Shown here one piece after another: positions 1 to 7,758 of a stretch of DNA of 14,186 nucleotides (position 1 is the stretch's first letter; every line of letters begins with the position of its first letter). The notes under the pieces are model-generated. The model saw only the letters and a program-made list of their open reading frames with translations, did not search any database and had not been told where the DNA came from. Where the stretch lies: NCBI GenBank assembly GCA_021199145.1, contig JAJQIP010000114.1, positions 1 to 14,186 of the forward strand, written 5' to 3'. The position numbers and the translations under genes were made by a program. Source of the stretch: Porphyromonadaceae bacterium (GTDB lineage: Bacteria; Bacteroidota; Bacteroidia; Bacteroidales; UBA11471).

Positions 1-1073
1 CGGACGTAAGCGGAGATTTCGCCGCCATCATGAACCTGGCCGAGAAATATACCATAATGGATGTACGGGCCAATGCCGATATCCCCAGGGATGCATTGGT
101 AGCCCGGAAGTTCGGAGCTAAAGGTATCGGACTGTGCCGTACCGAACACATGTTCTTCGAGGGGAACCGTATCAAAGCCATGCGGGAAATGATTCTGGCG
201 AAGGACGAAGACGGCCGCCGTGTCGCTCTTAACAAATTGTTGCCGATTCAACGGGGAGACTTTGAGGGTATCTTCACGGCAATGGATGGTCTGGGCGTGA
301 CAATCCGTCTGCTCGACCCGCCTTTACACGAATTCGTTCCTCATCAATTGGCCACCCAAAAAGAGTTGGCCGAAGAGATGGGTCTTACCATCGAAGAGGT
401 GAAATTGGCATGTGACTCCCTCTCCGAGTTCAACCCCATGTTGGGACACCGAGGATGCCGTCTGGGTTGCACCTATCCCGAAATCACCGAAATGCAGGCA
501 CGGGCCATCATCGAAGCCGCCCTCAATGTGAAGTCTCACGGCATCAAGGTATTCCCCGAAATCATGATACCTCTGGTAGGCGTTGTCGAGGAGTTGAAAA
601 TGCAGGCTGATATCATTCATCGGACCGCTGACAAAGTATTCGCCGAACGGGGTGACAGCGTCGCCTACAAAATAGGTACAATGATTGAAGTACCCCGCGC
701 AGCGGTTACGGCCGACCAAATCGCCGAAGTGGCTGACTTCTTCTCCTTCGGTACGAACGACCTCACCCAGATGACCTTCGGATATTCGCGCGACGATGCC
801 GGAAAATTCCTCAAGATTTACAAGGAAAAAGGCATCCTCAAGACCGATCCTTTTGCAGTACTCGACCAGAAAGGTGTAGGACAACTCGTACGCATGGGTG
901 TGGAGAAAGGCCGTGCAACCAAACCAACCTTGAAAGTCGGCATCTGCGGCGAACACGGTGGTGAACCCTCTTCGGTAAAATTCTGTGCTTCGCTCGGCAT
1001 GAATTATGTCAGCTGCAGCCCCTACCGTGTGCCCATTGCCCGTGTAGCGGCGGCCCAGGCAGCTATCGAATAG
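1..1073 (+). CDS. ppdK: Pyruvate phosphate dikinase, C-terminal part (5' truncated by window)
   Basis: This cytosolic enzyme interconverts pyruvate, ATP and Pi with PEP, AMP and PPi. The frame is open from base 3, so the gene continues off the left edge. About 357 of the usual ~880-910 residues are present, covering the PEP/pyruvate-binding TIM barrel. Visible family motifs are GLCRTEHMFF, RLLDPPLHEF, the metal/substrate segment ending FSFGTNDLTQ, and GICGEHGG with the catalytic Cys (TGC at 945-947). It ends in TAG, with the next gene's GTG one base later, so the two are probably co-transcribed. Nothing in the visible part looks damaged. An internal ATG at 30 is not the real start, because the VSGDFAA segment before it is typical of the family. 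Confidence 0.96.
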   Translation, partial: DVSGDFAAIMNLAEKYTIMDVRANADIPRDALVARKFGAKGIGLCRTEHMFFEGNRIKAMREMILAKDEDGRRVALNKLLPIQRGDFEGIFTAMDGLGVTIRLLDPPLHEFVPHQLATQKELAEEMGLTIEEVKLACDSLSEFNPMLGHRGCRLGCTYPEITEMQARAIIEAALNVKSHGIKVFPEIMIPLVGVVEELKMQADIIHRTADKVFAERGDSVAYKIGTMIEVPRAAVTADQIAEVADFFSFGTNDLTQMTFGYSRDDAGKFLKIYKEKGILKTDPFAVLDQKGVGQLVRMGVEKGRATKPTLKVGICGEHGGEPSSVKFCASLGMNYVSCSPYRVPIARVAAAQAAIE

Positions 1074-1074
1074 C

Positions 1075-2547
1075 GTGTCACGCACCTATTTGGCCATTGA
1101 CCTGAAAAGCTTTTACGCTAGTTCCGAGTGTGCCGACAGGCACCTCGACCCTCTAAAGACCCATTTGGTGGTGGCGGACCCCTCCCGGACAGATAAGACT
1201 ATCTGTCTGGCGGTTTCGCCATCACTCAAAAGTCTGGGATTAGCGGGACGTTCCCGCCTCTTTGAGGTGATTCAGCGGGTGAAGGAGGTCAACCGAGCCA
1301 GACTGACCACAGCTATACAACATCATAAGATACGTCCCGATGCCCAAGGGAGGTACGCCTTCCCCTCATCCTCGTACGATGCGGAGGCCTTGGCGGCGGA
1401 CCCGACATTGGAGTTATCCTATATTGTCGCTCCTCCACGGATGGCCCGATACATGGAAGTATCGGTGCAAATCTATGCGACTTACCTGAAATTTATCTCC
1501 CCGGAAGATATCTTCCAATACTCCATCGATGAAGTCTTCATCGATGCGACCTCCTATTTGGATATCTATCACCTCTCTCCCCGAGCCTTGGCCATGAAGT
1601 TGATTCGGGAAGTGCTTGGTACGACCGGCATCACGGCCACCTGCGGCATAGGCACCAACCTCTATTTGGCGAAGATTGCCCTTGATATCGAGGCGAAGCA
1701 TGTCCCAGCCGATAAAGACGGGGTACGTATTGCAGAACTGGATGAGTACACTTACCGGAAACTCCTCTGGGACCACAAACCCCTGACCGATTTTTGGCGG
1801 TTTGGACCCGGTACGGCACGGAGGTTGGAAATGCTCGGCATCACCACCATGGGGGAATTGGCCCGCACTTCTGTGCACGACCAGGAACGGTTTTACAACG
1901 CTTTCGGTGTCGATGCGGAGATTCTCATCGACCACGCATGGGGTGTCGAACCGACCACCATGGAGTATATCAAGAAATACCGGCCGGAGACAAATTGCCT
2001 GTGCGAGGGTCAGGTACTGATGTCCCCCTACCCGTACGAAAAGGCACGGATTATTGTCCGGGAAATGACAGAGAGTCTGATGCTCCAACTGGCTGACAAA
2101 AGTCTGGCTACAGACTCCTTGACGCTTGACCTTGGGTATGACCGAGAGAATATCGACAACGGCATCTACAAAGGCGAACTCCATATCGACCACTACGGCC
2201 GTACGGTGCCGAAACCGACTCACGGGAGTACGAAGTTGAAGCATCCGACCAACCTGGAGAGCCAGCTACAACCCGCCATGCTGAAGCTGCTGGAGCGGAT
2301 TGCGGACAAGAGGTTGTCAATCCGCCGCATCACCATCACAGCCAACCGTGTCGTACCGGATACCGGAACGCACCAGATTGACCTCTTTACCGATACAAAG
2401 AAACTCACCCAAGAGAAGCGGCTTCAAGAGGCCATGTTGGGCATCAAGAAGAAATTCGGGAAAAACGCTATTCTGAAGGGGACAAGCTTTGAAGAGGGTG
2501 CGACCATGCGTGAGCGGAACGAGCAGATTGGCGGCCATCATGCGTAA
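1075..2547 (+). CDS. Y-family DNA polymerase, UvrX/YqjW-like (UmuC/DinB superfamily)
   Basis: A predicted error-prone translesion polymerase of 490 aa. The N-terminus gives the palm motif AIDLKSFYAS (Asp9, with Tyr13 as the likely steric-gate region). The second catalytic motif is YSIDEVFID, with Asp152 and Glu153. A helix-hairpin-helix-like segment follows (RFGPGTARRLEMLGI), and the C-terminal third matches a little-finger domain. The DLKSFYAS form and the YolD-like gene just downstream point to the UvrX/YqjW branch rather than classical DinB. The GTG at 1075 is chosen because it places the motif at the usual position; no clear Shine-Dalgarno precedes it, which suggests translational coupling to ppdK. 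No LexA-type box was recognised upstream within the window. Confidence 0.93.
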   Translation: MSRTYLAIDLKSFYASSECADRHLDPLKTHLVVADPSRTDKTICLAVSPSLKSLGLAGRSRLFEVIQRVKEVNRARLTTAIQHHKIRPDAQGRYAFPSSSYDAEALAADPTLELSYIVAPPRMARYMEVSVQIYATYLKFISPEDIFQYSIDEVFIDATSYLDIYHLSPRALAMKLIREVLGTTGITATCGIGTNLYLAKIALDIEAKHVPADKDGVRIAELDEYTYRKLLWDHKPLTDFWRFGPGTARRLEMLGITTMGELARTSVHDQERFYNAFGVDAEILIDHAWGVEPTTMEYIKKYRPETNCLCEGQVLMSPYPYEKARIIVREMTESLMLQLADKSLATDSLTLDLGYDRENIDNGIYKGELHIDHYGRTVPKPTHGSTKLKHPTNLESQLQPAMLKLLERIADKRLSIRRITITANRVVPDTGTHQIDLFTDTKKLTQEKRLQEAMLGIKKKFGKNAILKGTSFEEGATMRERNEQIGGHHA

Positions 2548-2552
2548 GGAGG
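2546..2552 (+). promoter_or_regulatory. Shine-Dalgarno AAGGAGG deciding the YolD-like start
   Basis: A full AAGGAGG overlaps the polymerase stop codon and lies five bases before the ATG at 2558. It favours that start over in-frame ATGs at 2540 and 2489, which lie inside the polymerase gene. Such a strong site is unusual here, as most other starts in the window have only A/T-rich leaders. Confidence 0.7.
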
Positions 2553-2557
2553 GAGAA

Positions 2558-3019
2558 ATGAACGAGACGGAACGAAAATACGACGATATCATACATCGGG
2601 AAAGGCCTGTCGACGAAGAGGTGTTTCGCCGCCACCCCCGCATGTCACCTGAAAATCGGGCGAAGATTTTCAGCCCCTTTTCGGCACTTCGAGGATACGA
2701 CGAACGGTTGGCCGAAGAAAACGTCAAGCTGCTCCAACAAAAACAGATGGAATTATCCGAAGAAGAATCGAAAATTCTTTCCGAAAAACTACAGCAGGTA
2801 GAAAAAGGCCGGACAATCGTAGTGACCTGTTTCCGACCGGACTCCCCCACCTCCGAAAAGGGTTATTATACGAAAATCCGAGGACGGGTAAAGAGCATCG
2901 ATAAGATATACCGTCACTTAGAAATAGAGGCTCCGACCGGGGAAAATCCCCATGCCAAAAGGGGAGATATATCCATACGCTTCGATGAAATAGTCGACAT
3001 CAACCTCTCCCAAGAATAA
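2558..3019 (+). CDS. YolD-like protein
   Basis: A 153-aa protein whose N-terminal half fits the YolD-like family, with YDDIIHRERP followed by RHPRMSPENRAKIFSPFSAL and GYDERLAEENV. A charged, probably helical or coiled segment follows at about residues 55-85 (QKQMELSEEESKIL). The C-terminal half looks like a small beta domain (GYYTKIRGRVKSID, ISIRFDEIVDI). YolD-like genes commonly sit next to UvrX/YqjW-type polymerases in Firmicutes, and here the gene starts ten bases after the polymerase stop, so a shared DNA-damage role is inferred. The molecular function of the family is not established. The start is set by the AAGGAGG site. Confidence 0.85.
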   Translation: MNETERKYDDIIHRERPVDEEVFRRHPRMSPENRAKIFSPFSALRGYDERLAEENVKLLQQKQMELSEEESKILSEKLQQVEKGRTIVVTCFRPDSPTSEKGYYTKIRGRVKSIDKIYRHLEIEAPTGENPHAKRGDISIRFDEIVDINLSQE

Positions 3020-3053
3020 GGAAATCACCCCTTCCTGCCCCCTTCTTTTTCCA

Positions 3054-3147
3054 TTTTCGCTTTTACAAAAGTGTTTTTGTACCAAAAATTCACTTCTACA
3101 GAAGTGTTTTTTCATACTTTTTTCGCTTTTCCAAAAGTGTTTTTGTA
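3054..3147 (+). repeat. Three direct repeats with 33-bp period upstream of ATPase 1
   Basis: Three ~28-bp copies begin at 3054, 3087 and 3120. The first and third differ at one position; the middle copy is more diverged. The core is CTTTTnCAAAAGTGTTTTTG, and each copy contains the imperfect dyad CTTTTnCAAAAG (in the middle copy CACTTCTACAGAAGTG). A 33-bp period is about three helical turns, so bound proteins would lie on the same face. The last copy ends inside the putative -7 box of the ATPase gene, which suggests operator sites. AAAAGTGT recurs in the dyad before the second ATPase at 6277-6307. Confidence 0.8.
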
Positions 3148-3153
3148 TATTTG
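3146..3153 (+). promoter_or_regulatory. Putative Bacteroidota -7 box for ATPase 1
   Basis: TATATTTG matches TAnnTTTG exactly and lies 24 bases before the ATG at 3178. The -33 element is weak: TTTC at 3121-3124 with a 21-base gap. The box covers a TTG at 3151 that could extend the frame, and that argues against the upstream start. Confidence 0.55.
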
Positions 3154-3177
3154 TCCCAAAATCAAAAATTTACAAAC

Positions 3178-4386
3178 ATGGATTATACAGACATTCAGCC
3201 GTTAGTGAATGCATTCCAACGGAAATTGGTGTCCACGAGTCTGGAATTTAAGAGATACCTTCATCAGCAAATTAACTGGGAGACAAGGTTGTTAGGTATC
3301 AAAGGGGCACGGGGTGTCGGGAAAACGACAATGCTTTTACAACACATAAAAGAGACATTCGACAATATCGATACCGTATTCTATGTGTCGCTCGACAACC
3401 TGTGGTTCCAAAATCACAATGTAGAAGAGTTGGTTGAATTTCTATATACACACGGAGTAACCCACATTTTTTTTGACGAAGTACATAAATACGCTCGGTG
3501 GACGACACTCCTTAAAAACATCTACGACAGCTATCCCGATTTAAACATTGTCTACACCGGATCCGCTATGCTGGCCATAGACAACTCGAAGAGCGACTTG
3601 TCACGGCGGCAATCTTTATGTACCCTGCAAGGCTTGTCATTTAGGGAATATTTGGACTACGAAGGTGTCATCTCCCTGCCTGCCCTCACTTTGGAAGAAC
3701 TGCTTAAAGAACATACGGGCTATGCCATGGAGGCCACATCTCATATCAAAGTATTGAAATATTTCAATCAATACCTTGAGGAAGGTTACTATCCCTATTA
3801 CAAGGAAGCCGGGAGGGACTATCTGACACGCATGGGTGAAGTGGCCCAATTGGTCATCGATAGCGACATTTCCACCATAGAAGAGACGATAACTTATGCG
3901 ACCCGGCAGAAGATAAAAAAACTTTTGATGGTGGTAGCCGAAAATGTTCCGCTGACACCGAACATCAGCAAGCTCTCGGCAAGTTTGGGCTCAACCCGTG
4001 ACCAGACATTGAAAATGCTCTATTGGCTGGATAGAGCGGCTCTGCTCCATTTACTGACCGATAAGGCAAAAGATTACAAGCACCTGACAGGGCCTAAAAA
4101 AATATATCTCGACAATACCAACCTGATGAGTGCCTTGGGGAGTGAGATTTCTAAAGGAACGCAACGGGAAACATTCTTCGCCAATCAAGTAGGGAGTGTG
4201 GCGACGCTGTTAATGCCCCCAAAAGGAGATTTTATGGCCAACAACAAATACCTGTTCGAAGTCGGGGGTGCACAGAAGACATTCGGCCAAATAGCCGACC
4301 TTCCGGATAGCTATTTAGCCGTTGACAATGTAGAAGTCGGAACTGGCAACCGAATTCCTTTATGGCTCTTCGGCTGCTTATACTGA
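3178..4386 (+). CDS. AAA family ATPase with AAA_14 and DUF4143-type C-terminus (ATPase 1)
   Basis: A 402-aa P-loop ATPase. Walker A is GARGVGKTT (residues 43-51), Walker B is HIFFDEVH (Asp100-Glu101), and a sensor-like YTGSAM follows, then SFREYLDYEG, typical of this family. The C-terminal part has a winged-helix-like stretch (NISKLSASLGSTRDQTLKML) and a DUF4143-type domain ending YLFEVGGAQKTFGQI. That end resembles a nuclease-like fold without an obvious full PD-(D/E)XK set. These ATPases are frequent in Bacteroidota, often in many copies; their biological role is unsettled and no substrate can be assigned. The ATG at 3178 is preferred over TTG at 3151, which lies in the promoter. It is monocistronic and converges with the broken toxin gene. 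Confidence 0.88.
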   Translation: MDYTDIQPLVNAFQRKLVSTSLEFKRYLHQQINWETRLLGIKGARGVGKTTMLLQHIKETFDNIDTVFYVSLDNLWFQNHNVEELVEFLYTHGVTHIFFDEVHKYARWTTLLKNIYDSYPDLNIVYTGSAMLAIDNSKSDLSRRQSLCTLQGLSFREYLDYEGVISLPALTLEELLKEHTGYAMEATSHIKVLKYFNQYLEEGYYPYYKEAGRDYLTRMGEVAQLVIDSDISTIEETITYATRQKIKKLLMVVAENVPLTPNISKLSASLGSTRDQTLKMLYWLDRAALLHLLTDKAKDYKHLTGPKKIYLDNTNLMSALGSEISKGTQRETFFANQVGSVATLLMPPKGDFMANNKYLFEVGGAQKTFGQIADLPDSYLAVDNVEVGTGNRIPLWLFGCLY

Positions 4387-4435
4387 CCTAGCAAATAAAT
4401 CATTTCACTCGCACAAACCAATAGCATTCCCATAT

Positions 4436-5410
4436 TTATAATAAATGTGACAATATTGTCCGGATACTATCTAAAATTTGTGCAGAAGTTGGAATTTCAC
4501 CATACGCCAATTCGTCAAGTTCTTTCAAATAAATAGGTTCAAGCTTTTTCCATACCTCATTTATAGAAATAAGCAGGGGAGATTCCTCCAGACGACGGCC
4601 TTGCCATCCTTCCGGATTAGAAAACTGCCGTTGATCATGAAGAAATAATTTCTCAAAGTCCGATTGAAATTTGTCCGAACTTAGGTATGCGTTAGTCTCC
4701 TCATCCTGAGAGAGGTAATAAAGGTCATAGAAGTGGCGGATTTTGGAAGATAGGAGCACTTGATATTCGTTCGCAAGTGAGCATCTCACTAAGGATACGA
4801 GCTTTTCTGTTAAAGTTTGTTGTTTATCCAATACGGGAATTACAAATGGTTGCATATCATATTTCCCCACTAATAACTCATTGCCGGACAATCTCAAAAA
4901 AGAGGTAAGAAAACTCTGTATCTCTCGTTTCTCATACGGATAAGGATTTGCGAAAGAATTTATCTCAACAAGAATCTGTCCAGGATTTATATATGTTGCC
5001 GCCAAGGACTCCAAGACTTGCGGGTAATGGTAATAAGCTTTATGATAATGAGAGCCTTTGCTTGTCTTACCTGGAATGACAATTTATTCCAATCCCTCTG
5101 TCATATTGGATGCAGTCTTCCGTATCAAGTTCTTTAATTGATTACCGCTCAAAGTCCAAGCCTCGGAAATAGCTACATCAATATCCTCAGAAAACCTTGT
5201 TCCAATACCATATGCTTTCGACAGGCTGGTGCCACCTTTAAGTATAGCACGCTCCGCTGGATCATTTTCCGCCATTAATTTAAGGGAACGGCTAATCCAA
5301 TAGTCCTTCTCAATAAACAATGCATCAACGCCTAATCCGCCATCCTTAATAGGACGGGCGGCATAATTGATTGCATCCCTGAATAAAGTCAGATTAGTAT
5401 GTAATTTCAT
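4436..5410 (-). pseudogene. AbiEii-type nucleotidyltransferase toxin, interrupted by an in-frame TAA
   Basis: The gene reads as two segments in the same frame separated by a TAA at 5086-5084. The N-terminal ~108 residues carry the nucleotidyltransferase motifs GGTSLSK (59-65) and RFSEDIDVAI (Asp76, Asp78). After the stop the frame continues with KTSKGS, LVEINSFANPYPYE, EKLVSLVR and the conserved RHFYDLYYL. Joined, they give ~323 residues, a normal AbiEii length. ATG at 5410 overlaps the antitoxin stop as ATGA, implying translational coupling; an in-frame ATG at 5422 is an alternative. AbiEii toxins of type IV systems transfer nucleotides to targets such as tRNA. Here the product lacks its C-terminal domain unless the stop is read through or is a sequence error. 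An ATG at 5014 could restart the C-terminal part, but it would lack the catalytic motifs. Confidence 0.87.
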
Positions 5411-6126
5411 ATAATATTCCAATGAGAAGACGTAGGTAATACGGCAGATGTTATTCCAAGCCGGTAATGACTTACAGGGTTTAACATTTCCTGCAAATCA
5501 TAAAAGGGATAACCAAGATATTCAAATATAGCCCCCAATTGTGCTTTCACATAAGGTTTGTAAGCTTTTCCCAATTCGATCAACCTGTTTCTGTCCGCAT
5601 CGGATAATTCCTTCACCCAAGCCATTATTTGGAGTATAGTTTCCCCCGGTGTCGTTGCTGGTATTTTCTTGATAAGACGAAGGGCATCCAAGAGAATGAA
5701 AAGAGGAATATCTTCTTTTACAATTAAATTGGGCTGTAACAAAAATACGATTCGATATTGTCCTCGATTGACAGGACGTCGGGACACATTTGTCCCGACC
5801 ATGATTGTCGAAGAAACCTGTGTTGTCAAAGCCAGACTGGAAAAGGCCCTTGTCCCTGTAATATAACCGACCACTTTGTTCCCTTTTTCAAGGAAATCTT
5901 TCACGATTTCCCGTTCCGATGGAAACTGTTCGCCAAAATACGATTTCTGGGGCTTATAATAACGTCCCTTGGAAACACGTTTAAGTACCCCCGCATATTC
6001 AAATTGATTGAGGGCTTTAACAAGTGTGGCCCGATAACGTCTGGGAATATCAAAGTCGGAAGCAGAAACAACTAATCCCTCTGACAACGCACTTATTTTT
6101 CTTTTTATATCTTCTCTGATAACCAT
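5407..6126 (-). CDS. AbiEi-type antitoxin / DUF6088 family transcriptional regulator
   Basis: A 239-aa protein with an N-terminal winged-helix region (about residues 15-60, with RRYRATLVKALNQFEYAGVLKRVSKGRYYKP read in part). It is followed by the AbiEi/DUF6088 middle domain (GYITGTRAFSSLALTTQVS, then RPVNRGQYRIVF). In known AbiE systems AbiEi counters the AbiEii nucleotidyltransferase and represses its own operon by binding inverted repeats. That fits the 34-bp palindrome in this promoter. The start at 6126 has a GAAGGA-like site about nine bases upstream. Its last codons overlap the toxin start (ATGA). The frame is intact, unlike the toxin's. Confidence 0.87.
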   Translation of the reverse strand: MVIREDIKRKISALSEGLVVSASDFDIPRRYRATLVKALNQFEYAGVLKRVSKGRYYKPQKSYFGEQFPSEREIVKDFLEKGNKVVGYITGTRAFSSLALTTQVSSTIMVGTNVSRRPVNRGQYRIVFLLQPNLIVKEDIPLFILLDALRLIKKIPATTPGETILQIMAWVKELSDADRNRLIELGKAYKPYVKAQLGAIFEYLGYPFYDLQEMLNPVSHYRLGITSAVLPTSSHWNII

Positions 6127-6147
6127 TAGTTACATCCTTCTTCAAGG

Positions 6148-6181
6148 CAAAGATAGAAATAATTCTTGTTTTTTGCGCAAA
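6148..6181 (-). promoter_or_regulatory. Putative promoter of the abiE operon
   Basis: On the - strand, TATCTTTG (6155-6148) fits TAnnTTTG exactly and TTTG (6181-6178) fits the -33 element. The 22-base gap is slightly over the usual 19-21. The start codon lies 21 bases beyond the -7 box. The -33 element falls at the centre of the palindrome at 6160-6193, so a bound repressor would block it. Confidence 0.6.
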
Positions 6182-6193
6182 AAACAAGAATTA
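6160..6193. promoter_or_regulatory. 34-bp perfect palindrome, likely AbiEi operator
   Basis: The arms TAATTCTTGTTTTTTGC and its exact complement meet at 6176/6177 with no spacer or mismatch. It lies in the abiEi promoter, covering the -33 element and ending four bases from the -7 box. Known AbiEi proteins bind inverted repeats in their own promoters, so autorepression is the natural reading. It is not placed as a terminator, since it lies between two divergent genes and upstream of both. Confidence 0.7.
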
Positions 6194-6232
6194 ATAGTCA
6201 GGAATTAATAAGAGTAATAAAAAGCATAATTA

Positions 6233-6264
6233 TTTGCTCCTTTCCCCAAAAAGCGTTAAATTTG
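6233..6264 (+). promoter_or_regulatory. Consensus Bacteroidota promoter for ATPase 2
   Basis: TTTG at 6233-6236, a 20-base spacer, then TAAATTTG at 6257-6264. Both elements and the spacing match the Bacteroidota sigma consensus. The predicted transcript start is near 6270, giving a ~55-base leader that contains the dyad at 6277-6307. Confidence 0.75.
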
Positions 6265-6276
6265 CGCTAAATAGTA

Positions 6277-6307
6277 CGGAAAAGTGTATGAACTATACAC
6301 TTTTCCG
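6277..6307 (+). promoter_or_regulatory. 13-bp inverted repeat in the ATPase 2 leader
   Basis: CGGAAAAGTGTAT and its exact complement flank a five-base spacer (GAACT). Pairing extends past one mismatch to GTA/TAC-like ends at 6274-6310. It lies just after the predicted transcript start and 17 bases before the ATG. It could be an operator or an RNA hairpin limiting expression. Its AAAAGTGT core is shared with the triple repeat before ATPase 1. Confidence 0.7.
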
Positions 6308-6324
6308 GACAATTTAATGTAGCT

Positions 6325-7659
6325 ATGCAAATCGAAAGAGACATATTAAGGATTTTCAAACAGTGGAAAGAAGCTCCCGACAGAAAACCTATTTTGTTAA
6401 AAGGTGCACGTCAAATTGGAAAGACATGGGTCATGGAGACATTTGGCAAAGAATGTTTCGACTACTGTGTCAAATTTGACTTCGACCGTCATCCCGAACT
6501 GAAATCACTGTTTCAAACGACAAAGAGTCCCGACCGTCTAATCAAGGACCTGGCCCTTTATTGTGAACAACCAATAGTACCCGGGAAAACGCTGATAATA
6601 TTTGACGAAATACAAGAATGCGAAGAAGCTCTTAATAGTCTAAAATACTTCTGTGAAGATGCACCACAATATCACATCATAGCAGCCGGGTCCTTACTTG
6701 GCGTTGCTGTCAAGAAACGTAAAATGACGGTGCCAGTAGGTAAAGTGAATGTGATAAGGATGTTCCCTATAACATTTAAGGAATTTCTCCGGGCCAGTGA
6801 CCCACAAACATTTGAGTATATTGACACGATGGAGGAAATTCGGCATCTTCCCGAAATCATTCTCAACAAACTTCGCTCCGAATATCGCCGCTATCAAGTA
6901 TCCGGTGGAATGCCCGAAGTCGTAGTAGCCTTATTGGACAACAAAGGCATTGGAGAGGTAGAATCCACACTCCAGGACATCCTTGACCTCTATGAACTTG
7001 ACTTCGCCAAATATGCGGAATCTCGGGAAATTCCTCGCATACATGCCATTTGGCATTCACTGCCTGCCCAACTTTCCAAAGGGAATCGCAAGTTTATCTA
7101 CAAAGTGGTAAAAAATAGTGCTCGTTCCAAAGATTATGAAGATGCCCTCATGTGGCTGGAAGATGCCGGAATGATATACCGAGTATATAACATTAGTAAG
7201 CCAGGAATGCCGTTATCGGCATATCAAGAGCCCTCTGTCTTCAAGGTTTATGCCTGTGACTGTGGACTTCTTCGTCGATTGGCACATCTGCCGGTAACTG
7301 TCGTTTCCGACCCCGTTGCCAACTATACGGAATTCAAAGGAGCAATGGCTGAAAATGTAGTTTTACAATCCATCATTCCCTGGACGGACAATCAAGAGCT
7401 TTGCTATTGGAGTTCCGACGAGAGAGCTGAAATCGAGTTTGTCCTACAATGGGGAGAACACATCATTCCCATTGAAGTTAAGGCCGAAGGCAATATCAGT
7501 GGCAATAGTCTATCGGTATATAACAAGAAATACAATCCTCAATACCGTATCCGTTTCTCAATGTTGAATCTTCAATACAACAGCGGCCTCCTAAGTGCTC
7601 CCTCCCCTTTGGCAGCATGGTTTGACAAACTCTTCACCCTATTGCTATCCTCTCGATAA
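6325..7659 (+). CDS. AAA family ATPase with DUF4143 and PD-(D/E)XK-like C-terminus (ATPase 2)
   Basis: A 444-aa protein. Walker A is GARQIGKT (residues 27-34), Walker B is LIIFDEIQ (Asp94-Glu95), and the sensor-like segment is IIAAGSLLG. The middle has MFPITFKEFL and YQVSGGMPEVV, typical of this family. The DUF4143 region ends with AEIEFVLQ (Glu369, Glu371) and PIEVKAEGN (Glu384, Lys386), which matches the E...ExK pattern of PD-(D/E)XK nuclease folds. Unlike ATPase 1, the nuclease-like residues look complete. Cellular function is unknown for most members; defence, toxin-like and DNA-processing roles are possible. The gene has its own consensus promoter and appears monocistronic, converging with the AlbA_2 gene. 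Confidence 0.9.
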   Translation: MQIERDILRIFKQWKEAPDRKPILLKGARQIGKTWVMETFGKECFDYCVKFDFDRHPELKSLFQTTKSPDRLIKDLALYCEQPIVPGKTLIIFDEIQECEEALNSLKYFCEDAPQYHIIAAGSLLGVAVKKRKMTVPVGKVNVIRMFPITFKEFLRASDPQTFEYIDTMEEIRHLPEIILNKLRSEYRRYQVSGGMPEVVVALLDNKGIGEVESTLQDILDLYELDFAKYAESREIPRIHAIWHSLPAQLSKGNRKFIYKVVKNSARSKDYEDALMWLEDAGMIYRVYNISKPGMPLSAYQEPSVFKVYACDCGLLRRLAHLPVTVVSDPVANYTEFKGAMAENVVLQSIIPWTDNQELCYWSSDERAEIEFVLQWGEHIIPIEVKAEGNISGNSLSVYNKKYNPQYRIRFSMLNLQYNSGLLSAPSPLAAWFDKLFTLLLSSR

Positions 7660-7758
7660 AGGTAAGAAAAAGAGGAGGAATATCCTATATCTCATCCTCC
7701 GGCCTTACAAGCCCCTTCGCCTTACATCAATCAAAATTCCCTATAGTCACGCAAAATA

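Noticed and set aside
324..1085. Long - strand frame (253 codons) opposite ppdK
   Set aside because: It lies fully antisense to a strongly conserved enzyme and has no recognisable domain; such shadows are common in GC-rich coding DNA.
3054..3147. CRISPR-like or replication iteron array
   Set aside because: There are only three copies, with spacers of about five bases and no cas or rep gene; a promoter-linked operator fits better.
5669..6075. + strand frames opposite the AbiEi gene
   Set aside because: They are antisense to a recognised antitoxin and have no domain of their own.
6160..6193. Palindrome as a terminator
   Set aside because: It lies upstream of two divergent genes and overlaps a promoter, so it does not end any transcript.
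7662..7708. Possible terminator between the convergent ATPase 2 and AlbA_2 genes
   Set aside because: Arms GTAAG/CTTAC and GGAGGA/TCCTCC pair only with large internal loops, and no T-run follows on either strand.
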